From: Halobacteriales archaeon SW_9_67_25
GTDB taxonomy: Archaea; Halobacteriota; Halobacteria; Halobacteriales; Haloarculaceae
DNA length: 17,103 bases
Direction of reading: 5' to 3'
NCBI GenBank assembly: GCA_003022745.1
Contig: PXSU01000102.1
Location: forward strand, 1-17,103
Of this stretch, positions 1-6,793 are shown in pieces (the stretch's first letter is position 1; every line of letters starts with the position of its first letter). Below the pieces are notes generated by a model. That model saw only the letters and a program-made list of their open reading frames with translations. It was not told the origin of the DNA and ran no database searches. A program made the translations under genes and the position numbers.

Positions 1-24
1 CGTCGCAGTCGGACTGACGGCGCT

Positions 25-459
25 ATGATCCGCCCCGGCGAGCCCGCCGACCTCCCGCGACTCCGGGAGATTCAGCGACAGGCCCTGGCCGAACCCTGGC
101 CCGAACTCCTGGCGGCAGCCGTCGACGGGCCACTATCCGTCCCCGTCGTCGACGTCGACAGCCCCGTCGGGTACGCCGTCGTCGTGGCCGACGGCGAGTC
201 GGTGGCGTACGTGCCGGAACTGGCCGTCGACCCGGCCAGGCAACGCGAGGGACACGGCACCCGGCTCCTGGCTGCGCTCCGCGAGCGGCTGACAGCCGCG
301 GGATACGACCAGCTCCGGGTGACGGTCCTGGCCGACGACGACGGTGCCCGGGCGTTCTACGCCGACCGGGGGTTCGACCGGCTCGACCGGCTCGACGGCC
401 ACTTCGAGCGCGGGGACGGGCTGTTGCTGGCGCTGGCGCTCGGGACGAGCGAGGCGTAG
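25..459 (+). CDS. GNAT-family N-acetyltransferase (RimI-like)
   Basis: A 144-residue GCN5-related N-acetyltransferase, which would transfer an acetyl group from acetyl-CoA to an amine; the substrate cannot be told from sequence. Seen: the strand-4 region AYVPELAVDP (61-70) followed by the CoA pyrophosphate-binding loop QREGHGT (73-79, the R/Q-x-x-G-x-G/A pattern) and the late motif DDGARAFYADRGF (105-117), typical of RimI-like proteins. Length is normal for a single-domain GNAT. The ATG at 25 opens directly into the beta-1 strand (MIRPGEPADLPRL), so it is the likely start. The gene converges on the sulfurtransferase gene downstream with a gap of only about 24 bp. It could acetylate a protein N-terminus or a small molecule; the family is clear, the role is not. 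Confidence 0.88.
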   Translation: MIRPGEPADLPRLREIQRQALAEPWPELLAAAVDGPLSVPVVDVDSPVGYAVVVADGESVAYVPELAVDPARQREGHGTRLLAALRERLTAAGYDQLRVTVLADDDGARAFYADRGFDRLDRLDGHFERGDGLLLALALGTSEA

Positions 460-483
460 CGGTCCGCGGCGGGGGCAGTGCGG

Positions 484-1347
484 TCAGTCCGCGTCGAGCG
501 GGTCGACCCCGGACGGGTCGGCCCCCGGCGCGGCCTCGGCGTCCTCGTCGGCGGGACTGACGCTCCCGGTCCGGTAGCCGTGCAGGTCGAGTGTGACGTG
601 GTCGAACCCGAGGTCGGCGACGTGGTCGCGGGCCGCACGGACGAAGTCGGGGTCGAGTGCGACGTCGAGTTCCTCTTCCCCGACCTCGATGCGGGCCAGG
701 CCGTCGTGGTCGCGCACGCGGAACTGCTCGAACCCCCAGGTCCGGAGCAGGCGCTCGGCCTTCTCGACGCGGGTGAGCCGCTGTTCGGTCACCTCCAGGC
801 CCGTCGGAATCCGCGAGGACAGGCAGGCCATCGACGGTTTGTCGGCCACAGAGAGGTCGTAGTGGCGGGCGATATCCCGGACCTCCTCCTTGGAGATGTC
901 GTGTTCGAGCAGCGGCGAGTAGGCGTCGAGTTCCTCGACCGCTTGCAGTCCGGGACGGTGACCCTCGCCGGGGTCGGAGGCGTTCGTGCCGTCACAGACG
1001 ACATCGATCCCGAGGTCGGCTGCGCGGTCGAACATCGCAGAGAGGCGCATCGACCGGCAGTGATAGCAGCGCTGGTCGTCGTTGCGGACGAACGCGTCGC
1101 TGTCGAGTTCCGAGAACTCCACGATCTCGTGGCGGATACCGATCTCGTCGGCTACCTGCCGGGCGTCGTCGAGTTCCTCGGCGGGGAGGGTCTCGCTTTT
1201 GGCGGTACAGGCGACGGCGTCCGCGCCCAGGGCGTCGTGGGCGATGGCGGCGACGACGCTGGAGTCGACCCCGCCGGAGAAGGCCACGAGGACTCCCTCG
1301 CGGTCGGCCAGGTCCGCCCGCGCGGCCGCCAGTTTCTCCTCGACCAT
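484..1347 (-). CDS. larE: LarE-type ATP-dependent sulfur transferase (PP-loop)
   Basis: A 287-residue PP-loop ATP pyrophosphatase of the LarE family. LarE adenylates the carboxylates of pyridinium-3,5-biscarboxylic acid mononucleotide and delivers sulfur, one step in making the nickel-pincer nucleotide cofactor. Seen: PP-loop SGGVDSS (24-30), RCYHCR (93-98), DGTNASD (119-125), MACLSSRIPTG (173-183) holding the conserved sulfur-donor cysteine region, and the C-terminal LDLHGYRTGS signature. The three cysteines C94, C97 and C175 match the family branch that holds a [4Fe-4S] cluster rather than the branch that sacrifices one cysteine. The start is taken as ATG at 1347; a GTG at 1353 would add two residues. 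No larA, larB or larC lies in the window, so the thiolated product could be another nucleotide. Family call firm, pathway role inferred. Confidence 0.88.
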   Translation of the reverse strand: MVEEKLAAARADLADREGVLVAFSGGVDSSVVAAIAHDALGADAVACTAKSETLPAEELDDARQVADEIGIRHEIVEFSELDSDAFVRNDDQRCYHCRSMRLSAMFDRAADLGIDVVCDGTNASDPGEGHRPGLQAVEELDAYSPLLEHDISKEEVRDIARHYDLSVADKPSMACLSSRIPTGLEVTEQRLTRVEKAERLLRTWGFEQFRVRDHDGLARIEVGEEELDVALDPDFVRAARDHVADLGFDHVTLDLHGYRTGSVSPADEDAEAAPGADPSGVDPLDAD

Positions 1348-1526
1348 GGCCACCCTTCCCGGCCCGCGAGCAAAAGTGCGTTGCCCTCGGAAGCGGTGTG
1401 TGTTACCCCGCCACGGGTGCCGAGCCCAGCCAGAACGCCCCGGCTGTGGGATGGTGCGCTTTCGCGATTCCTGCGTGGCCCCTGGTTACTCCGGTGAACG
1501 CCCGAACGGGAACGACGACTCAGACG

Positions 1527-1598
1527 GATTGCTGTCGTTCATTACTGGATCGACCGCGGTACGTCGTGCGGTCGATCCGGTAACGGACGACAGCAATC
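1527..1598. repeat. Long imperfect hairpin (31-nt arms, 10-nt loop)
   Basis: Arms 1527-1557 and 1568-1598 are inverted copies matching at 28 of 31 positions; the outer 12 bp (GATTGCTGTCGT) and inner 11 bp (GGATCGACCGC) are perfect. The loop is 1558-1567. It starts 4 nt past the stop codon of the psiE-like gene, on that gene's downstream side, and lies upstream of larE. It could be a 3' stem that stabilises or ends the psiE transcript, or the remains of a small palindromic mobile element. Confidence 0.8.
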
Positions 1599-1602
1599 AC
1601 TA

Positions 1603-2133
1603 TCAGGACGATACGTCGGACAGCAGCGAGGAGTCGTCTCCGTAGATACGCTCGACAAAGAGCAGTGCGACCAGCGCGAAAATGATTACCGCGTAGGAGC
1701 CCGCAGCCAACAGAGCGTCTTCGAGCGTGGCATACTCGCTCGTCCGGAAAATGATGGCTTTCCTGACCATCGCGATGACACCGGTGTAGATGACCAGCCG
1801 GACGATTCGTCGGGTGTCGTTCTCCTCCACGTACGCGAGTACCGTCTGGTACACCTCGACAATGATCAACAGGAGGAGCCCCGTGTCTATGAAACCGATG
1901 ACCACGAGCGGATCGGTGATGCTACCCGACCTCGCGGACTGGATGATCTGGAGCGTCAGATCGACGACTCCGACCGCGAAGAGGATGGCAAAAACGGTTG
2001 CGGCCGCCAGCTCGATCCCGTGGACGAACCGGCCTACGACGAGCGAGTATTGTTCTGCTACCGACCCCGGGAACCCGCGCCCGACACGGTCGGCCGGGGT
2101 CTCTGAAGGAGGAGACTGGTCGTCACCGCTCAT
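1603..2133 (-). CDS. PsiE-family integral membrane protein
   Basis: A 176-residue membrane protein resembling the phosphate-starvation-inducible PsiE family (PF06146). Seen: a polar N-terminus (1-35) and four hydrophobic stretches at about 40-63, 76-98, 110-128 and 143-162. The third holds the charged stretch YTGVIAMVRKAIIF typical of PsiE proteins and ends in RTSEY. The C-terminus is short and acidic, expected in the cytoplasm. The molecular function of PsiE is unknown; in bacteria it is named for induction by phosphate limitation, which need not hold here. An inverted repeat, GTATATG/CATATAC, lies 52-76 nt before the ATG and could be its control site. A long hairpin follows the stop codon. 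The gene stands alone on its transcript side: larE is the next minus-strand gene, about 255 bp further on. Confidence 0.8.
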   Translation of the reverse strand: MSGDDQSPPSETPADRVGRGFPGSVAEQYSLVVGRFVHGIELAAATVFAILFAVGVVDLTLQIIQSARSGSITDPLVVIGFIDTGLLLLIIVEVYQTVLAYVEENDTRRIVRLVIYTGVIAMVRKAIIFRTSEYATLEDALLAAGSYAVIIFALVALLFVERIYGDDSSLLSDVSS

Positions 2134-2184
2134 CTATCCAGGAGCGTCCGTCGTGGTGGGGTAACCGATGACTCATACACCGAG

Positions 2185-2209
2185 GTATATGGGCTTCAGC
2201 CACATATAC
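2185..2209. promoter_or_regulatory. Inverted repeat in the psiE-like gene promoter region
   Basis: GTATATG (2185-2191) and CATATAC (2203-2209) form a perfect 7-bp inverted repeat around an 11-nt spacer, 52-76 nt upstream of the psiE-like ATG. The left half read on the minus strand (CATATAC) is also A/T-rich enough to serve as a TATA-like element. Either an operator or a promoter element; seen in sequence, role inferred. Confidence 0.5.
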
Positions 2210-2284
2210 GGTCGGTCCAAGCAGAATCGTCGCCGATCGTGCGGTGTCACACAGACGTGCACAGACAGACCGCGGACGACGGAC

Positions 2285-2362
2285 ACAGCTCTCCAGGAGC
2301 GACTCGACGTACGGCCGGTCGGCGTGGGTCGCCGGTTCGAGGGTGATGTCCGGGTCGGGCAT
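2285..2362 (-). pseudogene. N-terminal stub of a GNAT acetyltransferase
   Basis: Seventeen bases past the oxidoreductase stop, on the same strand, an ATG at 2362 opens MPDPDITLEPATHADRPYVE, continuing SLLESC. This is the usual first strand and helix of a GNAT protein. After about 26 residues the similarity stops: the frame stays open to 2123 (about 79 residues) but the rest is Arg/Cys/Ser-rich and holds no acetyl-CoA loop. The surrounding bases 2134-2285 are also less G/C-rich than the genes. I read it as the leftover 5' end of a gene once co-transcribed with the oxidoreductase. It could instead be a genuine short protein, which I consider less likely. Confidence 0.6.
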
Positions 2363-2378
2363 GGTGTCGTGAGTGCGC

Positions 2379-3530
2379 TCAGTCGATGACGGTCCCCTCG
2401 TGGAGGTGTTCGCCACGCTCGAAGCGGTCGGCCCCGAGGTCGGAGACGTCGACCAGGGAGGCCTCGCCGTCGACAACGAGTTCGGCGACGATCCGGCCGG
2501 TCGCTGGCGACTGCATGAACCCGTGTCCCGAGAAACCGACGGCGTTGACGAAGCCGGGGCGGGTCTCCTCGATGATGGGGTGGTGGTCGGGCGTGACGGC
2601 GTAGACGCCGGCCCAGCCGCGCCTGACCCGGGTCTCCGGGCCGAAGTAGTCAGCCACATCGGCCAGCGACTCGACGACCTGTGCGGCCCACTCGAGGGAC
2701 GTCGATTCGTCGACCGTATCGGGATCGACCGCCGGATCAGCCTCGGAGAATCGACCGCCCGCGACGACAGCGCCCGCCCGCTCGGGCCGGAAGTGGGCGT
2801 CACCGTCGACGTCGACCACGAACGGCGTCGCGCCCGGAACGGGTGTCGCCGGGTCCAGAACGGCGAGTTGCCGGCGCCGGGGCGAGACAGGCAGGTCCAG
2901 GCCGGACATCTTCCCGACCCGGCGGGCCCACGCGCCCGCGGCGTTTATTACGTAGTCCGCTGCGACGCTCTCCGCGTCCGTCTCCACGCCGGTCACGCGC
3001 TCGCCCTCGGTCCGGACGTCGGTCACCTCGGTATCGGTGCGGACCGCGGCGCCCGCCTCGCGGGCGGCCCCGACGAAGCCCTGGAGCGCGAGGTTCGGGT
3101 CCGCGAAGCCGTCGGTCGGCGAGTAAGTGGCCCCGCAAAACTGCTCGGCCCGGAGACCGGGGCAGTGTTCGGCGGCCTCCTCGGGTGTGAGGAACTCGCT
3201 GGGGACGCCCAGGCGGTTCTGTGCGGTCACGTTCTCGCGGAACTGCTCTGCAGTGGACTCCTCGCGGAGGAGGAACATGTACCCTGGCCGGCGGTAGCCG
3301 ATGTCGACGCCGAACCCCTCCTCGAAGTCCTCCCAGACAGCGATGCTCTCGTTCGAGAGGGCGACGCTGACCGGCGAGGAGAACTGCGCGCGGATGCCGC
3401 CGTTGGCCCGGCCCGTGTTGCCCGCCCCGACGCTCGCTCGTTCCAGAACCGTGACGTCCACGCCGCGGCGTGCCAGGTAGTACGCCGACGAGACGCCGAT
3501 GATTCCGCCGCCGACGACCACAGCGTCCAT
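2379..3530 (-). CDS. FAD-dependent amine/amino-acid oxidoreductase (DadA/SoxB/ThiO family)
   Basis: A 383-residue FAD enzyme of the DAO superfamily (D-amino-acid dehydrogenase, sarcosine oxidase beta, glycine oxidase). These oxidise a C-N bond of an amino acid or N-methyl amine. Seen: Rossmann motif GGGIIG (7-12) with acidic E30 ending the second strand; SVGAGNTGRANGGIRAQF, the usual FAD-contact segment after it; the middle YSPTDGFADPNLAL segment; and the C-terminal GWAGVYAVTPDHHPIIE and GFSGHGFMQSPATG motifs that close on the flavin. Length is normal. The frame is open far upstream, but ATG at 3530 opens exactly at the FAD strand and has a TTTTA box about 25 nt before it, fitting a leaderless mRNA. 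It is divergent from the two aldolase genes, with 90 bp between. The substrate is not predictable from these motifs. Confidence 0.85.
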   Translation of the reverse strand: MDAVVVGGGIIGVSSAYYLARRGVDVTVLERASVGAGNTGRANGGIRAQFSSPVSVALSNESIAVWEDFEEGFGVDIGYRRPGYMFLLREESTAEQFRENVTAQNRLGVPSEFLTPEEAAEHCPGLRAEQFCGATYSPTDGFADPNLALQGFVGAAREAGAAVRTDTEVTDVRTEGERVTGVETDAESVAADYVINAAGAWARRVGKMSGLDLPVSPRRRQLAVLDPATPVPGATPFVVDVDGDAHFRPERAGAVVAGGRFSEADPAVDPDTVDESTSLEWAAQVVESLADVADYFGPETRVRRGWAGVYAVTPDHHPIIEETRPGFVNAVGFSGHGFMQSPATGRIVAELVVDGEASLVDVSDLGADRFERGEHLHEGTVID

Positions 3531-3552
3531 ACCCGCCCACGCCGCCGTCCGG

Positions 3553-3557
3553 TAAAA
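3553..3557 (-). promoter_or_regulatory. TATA-like box of the FAD oxidoreductase
   Basis: On the minus strand this reads TTTTA inside CCTTTTACC, centred about 25 nt before the ATG at 3530. That is the haloarchaeal spacing for a transcript starting at or next to the start codon. Confidence 0.55.
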
Positions 3558-3620
3558 GGCGTTTCGACAGACCGTGGCGGAACGCAACGCTCTTGCAGGC
3601 GGGTCATCGACTGGCGGTAG

Positions 3621-4412
3621 ATGCACACCGGTATCAGCGCACGTCTCGATCGGATCGGCACAGAGGGGCGGTACCTGAACGTGCCGATGGACCACGGCAT
3701 TACCATCGGCGCCACGGACGGGTTGCGGGACATCGAGTCGACCATCGACGCCGTGACTGCGGCGGGTGCCGACTCGGTCCTGACACAGAAGGGGCTGGCC
3801 GAGCGGGTCCATCCCAACCGGAACGGTGCGGGCTACGTCGTCCACCTGAACGCCTCGACGACGATGGGGCCCGACGCCAACGACAAGCGGATCACCGGGA
3901 CCGTCCGCGAGGCGGTCCGGGCGGGGGCCGACGCCGTCTCGTATCACATCAACGTCGGCAGCGACTCCGAACCGGAACAGATCGAGGACCTGGCCCAGGT
4001 TACCGCCGAAGCGGGCGAACTGGGCGTGCCCGTCCTGGCGATGACCTACGCCCGGGGCCCGGGTATCGACGAAGGTGACGCCGAGAGTCTCGCCCACGCA
4101 GTACGGCTCGGCGAGGAACTCGGGGCCGATGTCGTCAAGACCGCCTACTCGGGCGACGCTGACAGTTTCGAGCGCGTGGTCGCCGCCACCGCCTGCCCGG
4201 TCATCGCCGCCGGCGGCAGCCCCCGCACCGACCGCGAGATGCTCCAGCAGGTCCGGGGCGTCATCGACGCCGGCGGGGCGGGCGTCTCTATGGGCCGGTC
4301 GGTCTTCCAGCACGAGGCCCCCGGCGCGATGACTGCCGCAGTCTCGGCCATCGTCCACGACGACGCCTCCGTCGGGACGGCGCTCGCGACACTCGAGGAG
4401 GCCGAGACGTGA
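3621..4412 (+). CDS. Class I aldolase, ADH synthase / DeoC-FbaB type
   Basis: A 263-residue Schiff-base aldolase most like archaeal 2-amino-3,7-dideoxy-D-threo-hept-6-ulosonate (ADH) synthase, the first enzyme of the archaeal route to dehydroquinate and aromatic amino acids. Seen: PMDHG (22-26, catalytic D24), QKG (56-58), HINVGSD (109-115), MTYARG (141-146, catalytic Y143), DVVKTAYSG (170-178, Schiff-base K173), and the phosphate-binding AAGGS (196-200) and GVSMGR (221-226). Haloarchaeal class I fructose-bisphosphate aldolase has clearly different motifs, so I prefer the ADH synthase family. However, its usual partner, 3-dehydroquinate synthase II, is not next door. Instead its stop codon overlaps the start of a DapA-superfamily gene. 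It may be a paralogue with another ketose or aldol substrate. Confidence 0.78.
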   Translation: MHTGISARLDRIGTEGRYLNVPMDHGITIGATDGLRDIESTIDAVTAAGADSVLTQKGLAERVHPNRNGAGYVVHLNASTTMGPDANDKRITGTVREAVRAGADAVSYHINVGSDSEPEQIEDLAQVTAEAGELGVPVLAMTYARGPGIDEGDAESLAHAVRLGEELGADVVKTAYSGDADSFERVVAATACPVIAAGGSPRTDREMLQQVRGVIDAGGAGVSMGRSVFQHEAPGAMTAAVSAIVHDDASVGTALATLEEAET

Positions 4413-5299
4413 CCGAAACCGGAGCGGGCCGACGCCCGAGCGGGACCGGCGTCCCCCTCGTCACGCCCTTCGACGACGGCGGCGTCGACGAGGCGGGCCT
4501 GCGGGCAGTCTGCCGGTGGGTCGTCGACGGCGGCGTCGACTTCGTAGTGCCGTGTGGCTCGAACGGCGAGGCCGAACTCATGACCGCAACGGAGCGTGCC
4601 GAGGTCGTCCGGATCGTCGCCGACGAGGTGTCGGTGCCGGTGCTCGCGGGGACGGGCCATCCCGGATTGGCGGAGACCCGCGAGGCGACCCACCGGGCCC
4701 GCGAGGCCGGCGCCGACGGGGCCCTGGTCGTCACGCCCTTCTACTTCTCGCACGGCCAGGACCGACTGCGGGCCTACTACGAGCGCCTGGCCGAGGCGAG
4801 CGACCTCCCAATCTATCTCTACAGCGTCCCCTCGAAGACGGGCACGGCGCTGGACCCCGAGACGGTCGGCGCGCTGGCCGCCCACGACAACGTCGCGGGC
4901 ATGAAGGACTCCTCGGGCGACATGATCCGGTTCGGGCGCGAGCGGCGGGTGGCCGGCCCCGGCTTTGACCTCTTCGTCGGGTCGGGCAGCCTCTACGCGA
5001 CGGCGCTGGACGCGGGCGCAGACGGCGGCGTGATGGCGCTTGCCAACGTCGTCCCCGGCCTCGCCTCCGATGTCCGCGAGCGCCACGCGGCCGGCGACCA
5101 CGCGGGTGCCCGCGAGCTCTGTGCGACCGCGGTGGAACTCAACGAGGCCATCACCTCCCGGCATGGCGTCCCCGCCGTGAAGGCCGCGATGCGCCATCGG
5201 GACGTTCCCGCGGGCCAGGTCCGGTCGCCACTCCAGCCCCTCGACGAGGGGACGGCCGCCGAGGTCCGGGCACTCGTCGACGAGGTCGTCTCCGTGTGA
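4409..5299 (+). CDS. DapA-superfamily Schiff-base lyase, probably not a true dihydrodipicolinate synthase
   Basis: A 296-residue member of the DHDPS/N-acetylneuraminate lyase superfamily, a TIM barrel that forms a Schiff base with a 2-oxo acid. Starts at GTG 4409, overlapping the upstream TGA by 4 nt, so it is translationally coupled to the aldolase before it. Seen: GVPLVTPF (14-21), PCGSNGE (48-54), YLYSVPSKTG (136-145, catalytic Y138), AGMKDSSG (163-170, Schiff-base K166) and GADGGVMALANVVP (203-216). Compared with E. coli DapA, Thr44-Thr45 of GTTGE are Ser51-Asn52, and Arg138 of PSRTG, which grips aspartate semialdehyde, is Lys143. These changes argue against lysine synthesis and for another 2-oxo-acid aldolase or deaminase (KDG aldolase, hydroxy-oxoglutarate aldolase or pyrroline-hydroxycarboxylate deaminase type). 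Exact reaction unknown. Confidence 0.82.
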   Translation: MTETGAGRRPSGTGVPLVTPFDDGGVDEAGLRAVCRWVVDGGVDFVVPCGSNGEAELMTATERAEVVRIVADEVSVPVLAGTGHPGLAETREATHRAREAGADGALVVTPFYFSHGQDRLRAYYERLAEASDLPIYLYSVPSKTGTALDPETVGALAAHDNVAGMKDSSGDMIRFGRERRVAGPGFDLFVGSGSLYATALDAGADGGVMALANVVPGLASDVRERHAAGDHAGARELCATAVELNEAITSRHGVPAVKAAMRHRDVPAGQVRSPLQPLDEGTAAEVRALVDEVVSV

Positions 5300-5340
5300 C
5301 AGTCTCCGCCGGGTGGTGTCCTGGTGTGTCTTCGCGCGGG

Positions 5341-5347
5341 ACTTATC
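5341..5347 (+). promoter_or_regulatory. TATA-like box of the 58-residue acidic protein gene
   Basis: ACTTATC, centred about 28 nt before the ATG at 5373. The same heptamer occurs at the same spacing before the gene at 8297, which supports both starts. Confidence 0.5.
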
Positions 5348-5372
5348 CGGCCCGGGCGCCACCGGGTAGTAG

Positions 5373-5549
5373 ATGGCCGACGACACGTTCACAGAGCCGA
5401 CGGAACCGGCCGAGGACTGGAACGACGTGCGGATGAACGACCCCGGGAGGTCGGGGTGGAAGGTCGACATGGTCGTCGACATCGGTGACGGGGACCAGCC
5501 GGTCGACGACGAAGGGGGCGCGGACGGGAACGACGAACGCGAGGAGTAG
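5373..5549 (+). CDS. Small acidic hypothetical protein (58 aa)
   Basis: A 58-residue protein beginning MADDTFTEPTEPAEDWNDV and ending GNDEREE. I do not recognise a family. It is very acidic, has two Trp (16 and 29), no Cys and no hydrophobic segment, so it should be a soluble cytoplasmic protein. The central PGRSGWKVDMVVDIGDGD looks like a short ordered strand region between disordered acidic ends. Support for a real gene: strong Asp/Glu bias as in the other haloarchaeal proteins, a TATA-like box at leaderless spacing, and its tight fit between the DapA-like gene and the convergent purO stop only 19 bp away. It could be a chance frame, but the promoter spacing argues against that. Confidence 0.6.
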   Translation: MADDTFTEPTEPAEDWNDVRMNDPGRSGWKVDMVVDIGDGDQPVDDEGGADGNDEREE

Positions 5550-5568
5550 CCGTCGACCCTCGGGACGA

Positions 5569-6189
5569 TCACTGGCCGTCGTCGGCGGGCCCGTTGACGA
5601 CCGCGGTCTCGAACCCGTCGTCGGTGACGCCGACGGCGGCGGCACAGACGGCGTGGTCGAACTCGTGGTCGAACAGTTCGCGGGCGGCGCCGGCGGCGTC
5701 GTCGGCCGCCAGCGGGAACGGTTCGGGGCTGTTCCGCTCGTAGGTCGCCACCAGCGTCTCCCCCTCGATTGCCTCGACGAAAAGTGCGTCCCTGCGGACG
5801 ATACCCACGAGGGCACCGTATCCGTCGGCGGGGGCGGTGGGGTCCTCAGCGAGGCCGACGACACCGGCGATGCGGGGGGTGTCGTAGTCGTCTTTCTCGA
5901 AATCCAGGGCGAGGAGCGACTCGGCCAGCGCGTCCCGGGCCGGGTAGTCCAGCGCGAGTTTCTCCGCGATGGGGTCGACGTGCGAGCCGTTGCCCAGCAC
6001 GGCGCCACGCTCTGTGAGGCGGACGCAGTTGTAGGCGATGTAGGGGTTGTCCGTCTCCGGGGCGTCGGCCGTGGGGCCGACCGTCACGGTGTCCCCGCGC
6101 TCGACGGCGCGGCGGTCCGGGAACGACCGCGAAGAGACGCGGTAGGCGCCGAGGTCGGGGCCGACGACGAGGAAGCGTCCGACGTACAT
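5569..6189 (-). CDS. purO: Archaeal IMP cyclohydrolase PurO
   Basis: A 206-residue archaeal-type IMP cyclohydrolase, closing 5-formamidoimidazole-4-carboxamide ribotide (FAICAR) to IMP, the last step of purine synthesis. It replaces the cyclohydrolase half of bacterial PurH. Seen: [10 protein letters not shown] at the start, [11 protein letters not shown] (16-26), NPYIAYN (48-54), NGSHVDP (67-73), [13 protein letters not shown] (76-88), [10 protein letters not shown] (101-110) and the C-terminal CAAAVGV. Length matches the family. The frame is open upstream, but the family N-terminus MYVGR fixes the start at 6189; an ATG 27 nt earlier would add an Arg-rich stretch. It lies 38 bp after the RNA ligase-like gene on the same strand and probably shares its transcript. 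Confidence 0.93.
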   Translation of the reverse strand: MYVGRFLVVGPDLGAYRVSSRSFPDRRAVERGDTVTVGPTADAPETDNPYIAYNCVRLTERGAVLGNGSHVDPIAEKLALDYPARDALAESLLALDFEKDDYDTPRIAGVVGLAEDPTAPADGYGALVGIVRRDALFVEAIEGETLVATYERNSPEPFPLAADDAAGAARELFDHEFDHAVCAAAVGVTDDGFETAVVNGPADDGQ

Positions 6190-6227
6190 ACGGTGGTCTG
6201 GTCGGCGCGGGCGCATGTAGGTGTCGG

Positions 6228-6737
6228 TCACGCTGGCAGGGAGACGGTTCCGGCGGTCACCTCGCGCTCGGCGTCCCAGAAGACGAGTTCGGTGACCGCC
6301 CACTCGATGGGGTCGACCTCGCGTTCGGCGAGGCGCTTCGCGGCCGCGAGGGTCCCGCCGCGGGCGACCGTCACGTGGGGAACGTAGGCGTCGCCCTCGA
6401 TGCCCTCGACGGGGTCGAACGCGTCCAGCAGGCGGCGGTGCAGCGCTTCCAGCCCGGGGCTCTCGACGGCGAGGTAGACGACCGGCGAGGGGCCGGCGGC
6501 CGCGTCGGGGAAGTAGTCGACGCCGGTCACCCGCGCCTCGACGGCCGGGGCGCCGGCCAGGGCCTCGCGGGCGCGAGCGGCCAGTCGCTGGAAGGCCGCG
6601 CGGTCGCCGCCGCCGAGCCGTTTCACGACTAGCCCGTGTGTCTCGCGGCGGCGGGCGCGAGCGGCCGGGAGGTCCCGCGCCAGGTCCGAGGCCAGCGCGG
6701 ACACCGCACCCGGGAGGGGCGCGTTCAGGCTGTACAC
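6228..6737 (-). CDS. 2'-5' RNA ligase / 2H phosphoesterase family protein
   Basis: A 169-residue 2H phosphoesterase (LigT/CPDase fold) of the haloarchaeal 2'-5' RNA ligase family. Such proteins open 2',3'-cyclic phosphates or form 2'-5' RNA bonds. Seen: the family start YSLNAPLPG (2-10), the first His motif ETHGLVVKR (32-40, H34), and the second motif PHVTV (120-124, H121 and T123). The first motif lacks the Thr/Ser two residues after His that a textbook H-x-T motif has, so ligase or esterase activity is not assured. The start is GTG at 6737: it matches the family N-terminus and has a TTTTG box about 27 nt before it, whereas the longer open frame upstream is Arg/Pro-rich non-family sequence. 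Likely co-transcribed with purO. Confidence 0.85.
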   Translation of the reverse strand: MYSLNAPLPGAVSALASDLARDLPAARARRRETHGLVVKRLGGGDRAAFQRLAARAREALAGAPAVEARVTGVDYFPDAAAGPSPVVYLAVESPGLEALHRRLLDAFDPVEGIEGDAYVPHVTVARGGTLAAAKRLAEREVDPIEWAVTELVFWDAEREVTAGTVSLPA

Positions 6738-6760
6738 GTCCCCGGGAAGTGCCGAGAGCA

Positions 6761-6768
6761 GCAAAAGG
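6761..6768 (-). promoter_or_regulatory. TATA-like box of the RNA ligase-family gene
   Basis: Minus strand CCTTTTGC, about 27 nt before the GTG start at 6737. It supports that start and a promoter between this gene and the small membrane protein gene upstream. Confidence 0.45.
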
Positions 6769-6793
6769 CCGTCGCTCGGCCGGAGCGGTGCTG

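Noticed and set aside
478..1497. Long plus-strand open frame (339 codons) opposite larE
   Set aside because: Antisense shadow: high G+C third positions keep the opposite frame open, and the translation is low-complexity Val/Gly/Asp sequence without family motifs, while larE on the other strand has all its motifs.
2373..3620. Plus-strand open frame of 415 codons opposite the FAD oxidoreductase
   Set aside because: Same cause; no domain recognised and it spans the oxidoreductase gene and its promoter.
4409..5299. Naming this gene dapA
   Set aside because: Residues that bind aspartate semialdehyde and the catalytic Thr pair are replaced, so the superfamily can be stated but not the lysine-pathway enzyme.
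4145..5572. Minus-strand open frame of 475 codons opposite the two aldolases
   Set aside because: Crosses two genes whose catalytic motifs are clear, and its own translation is repetitive Arg/Val/Ala-rich sequence.
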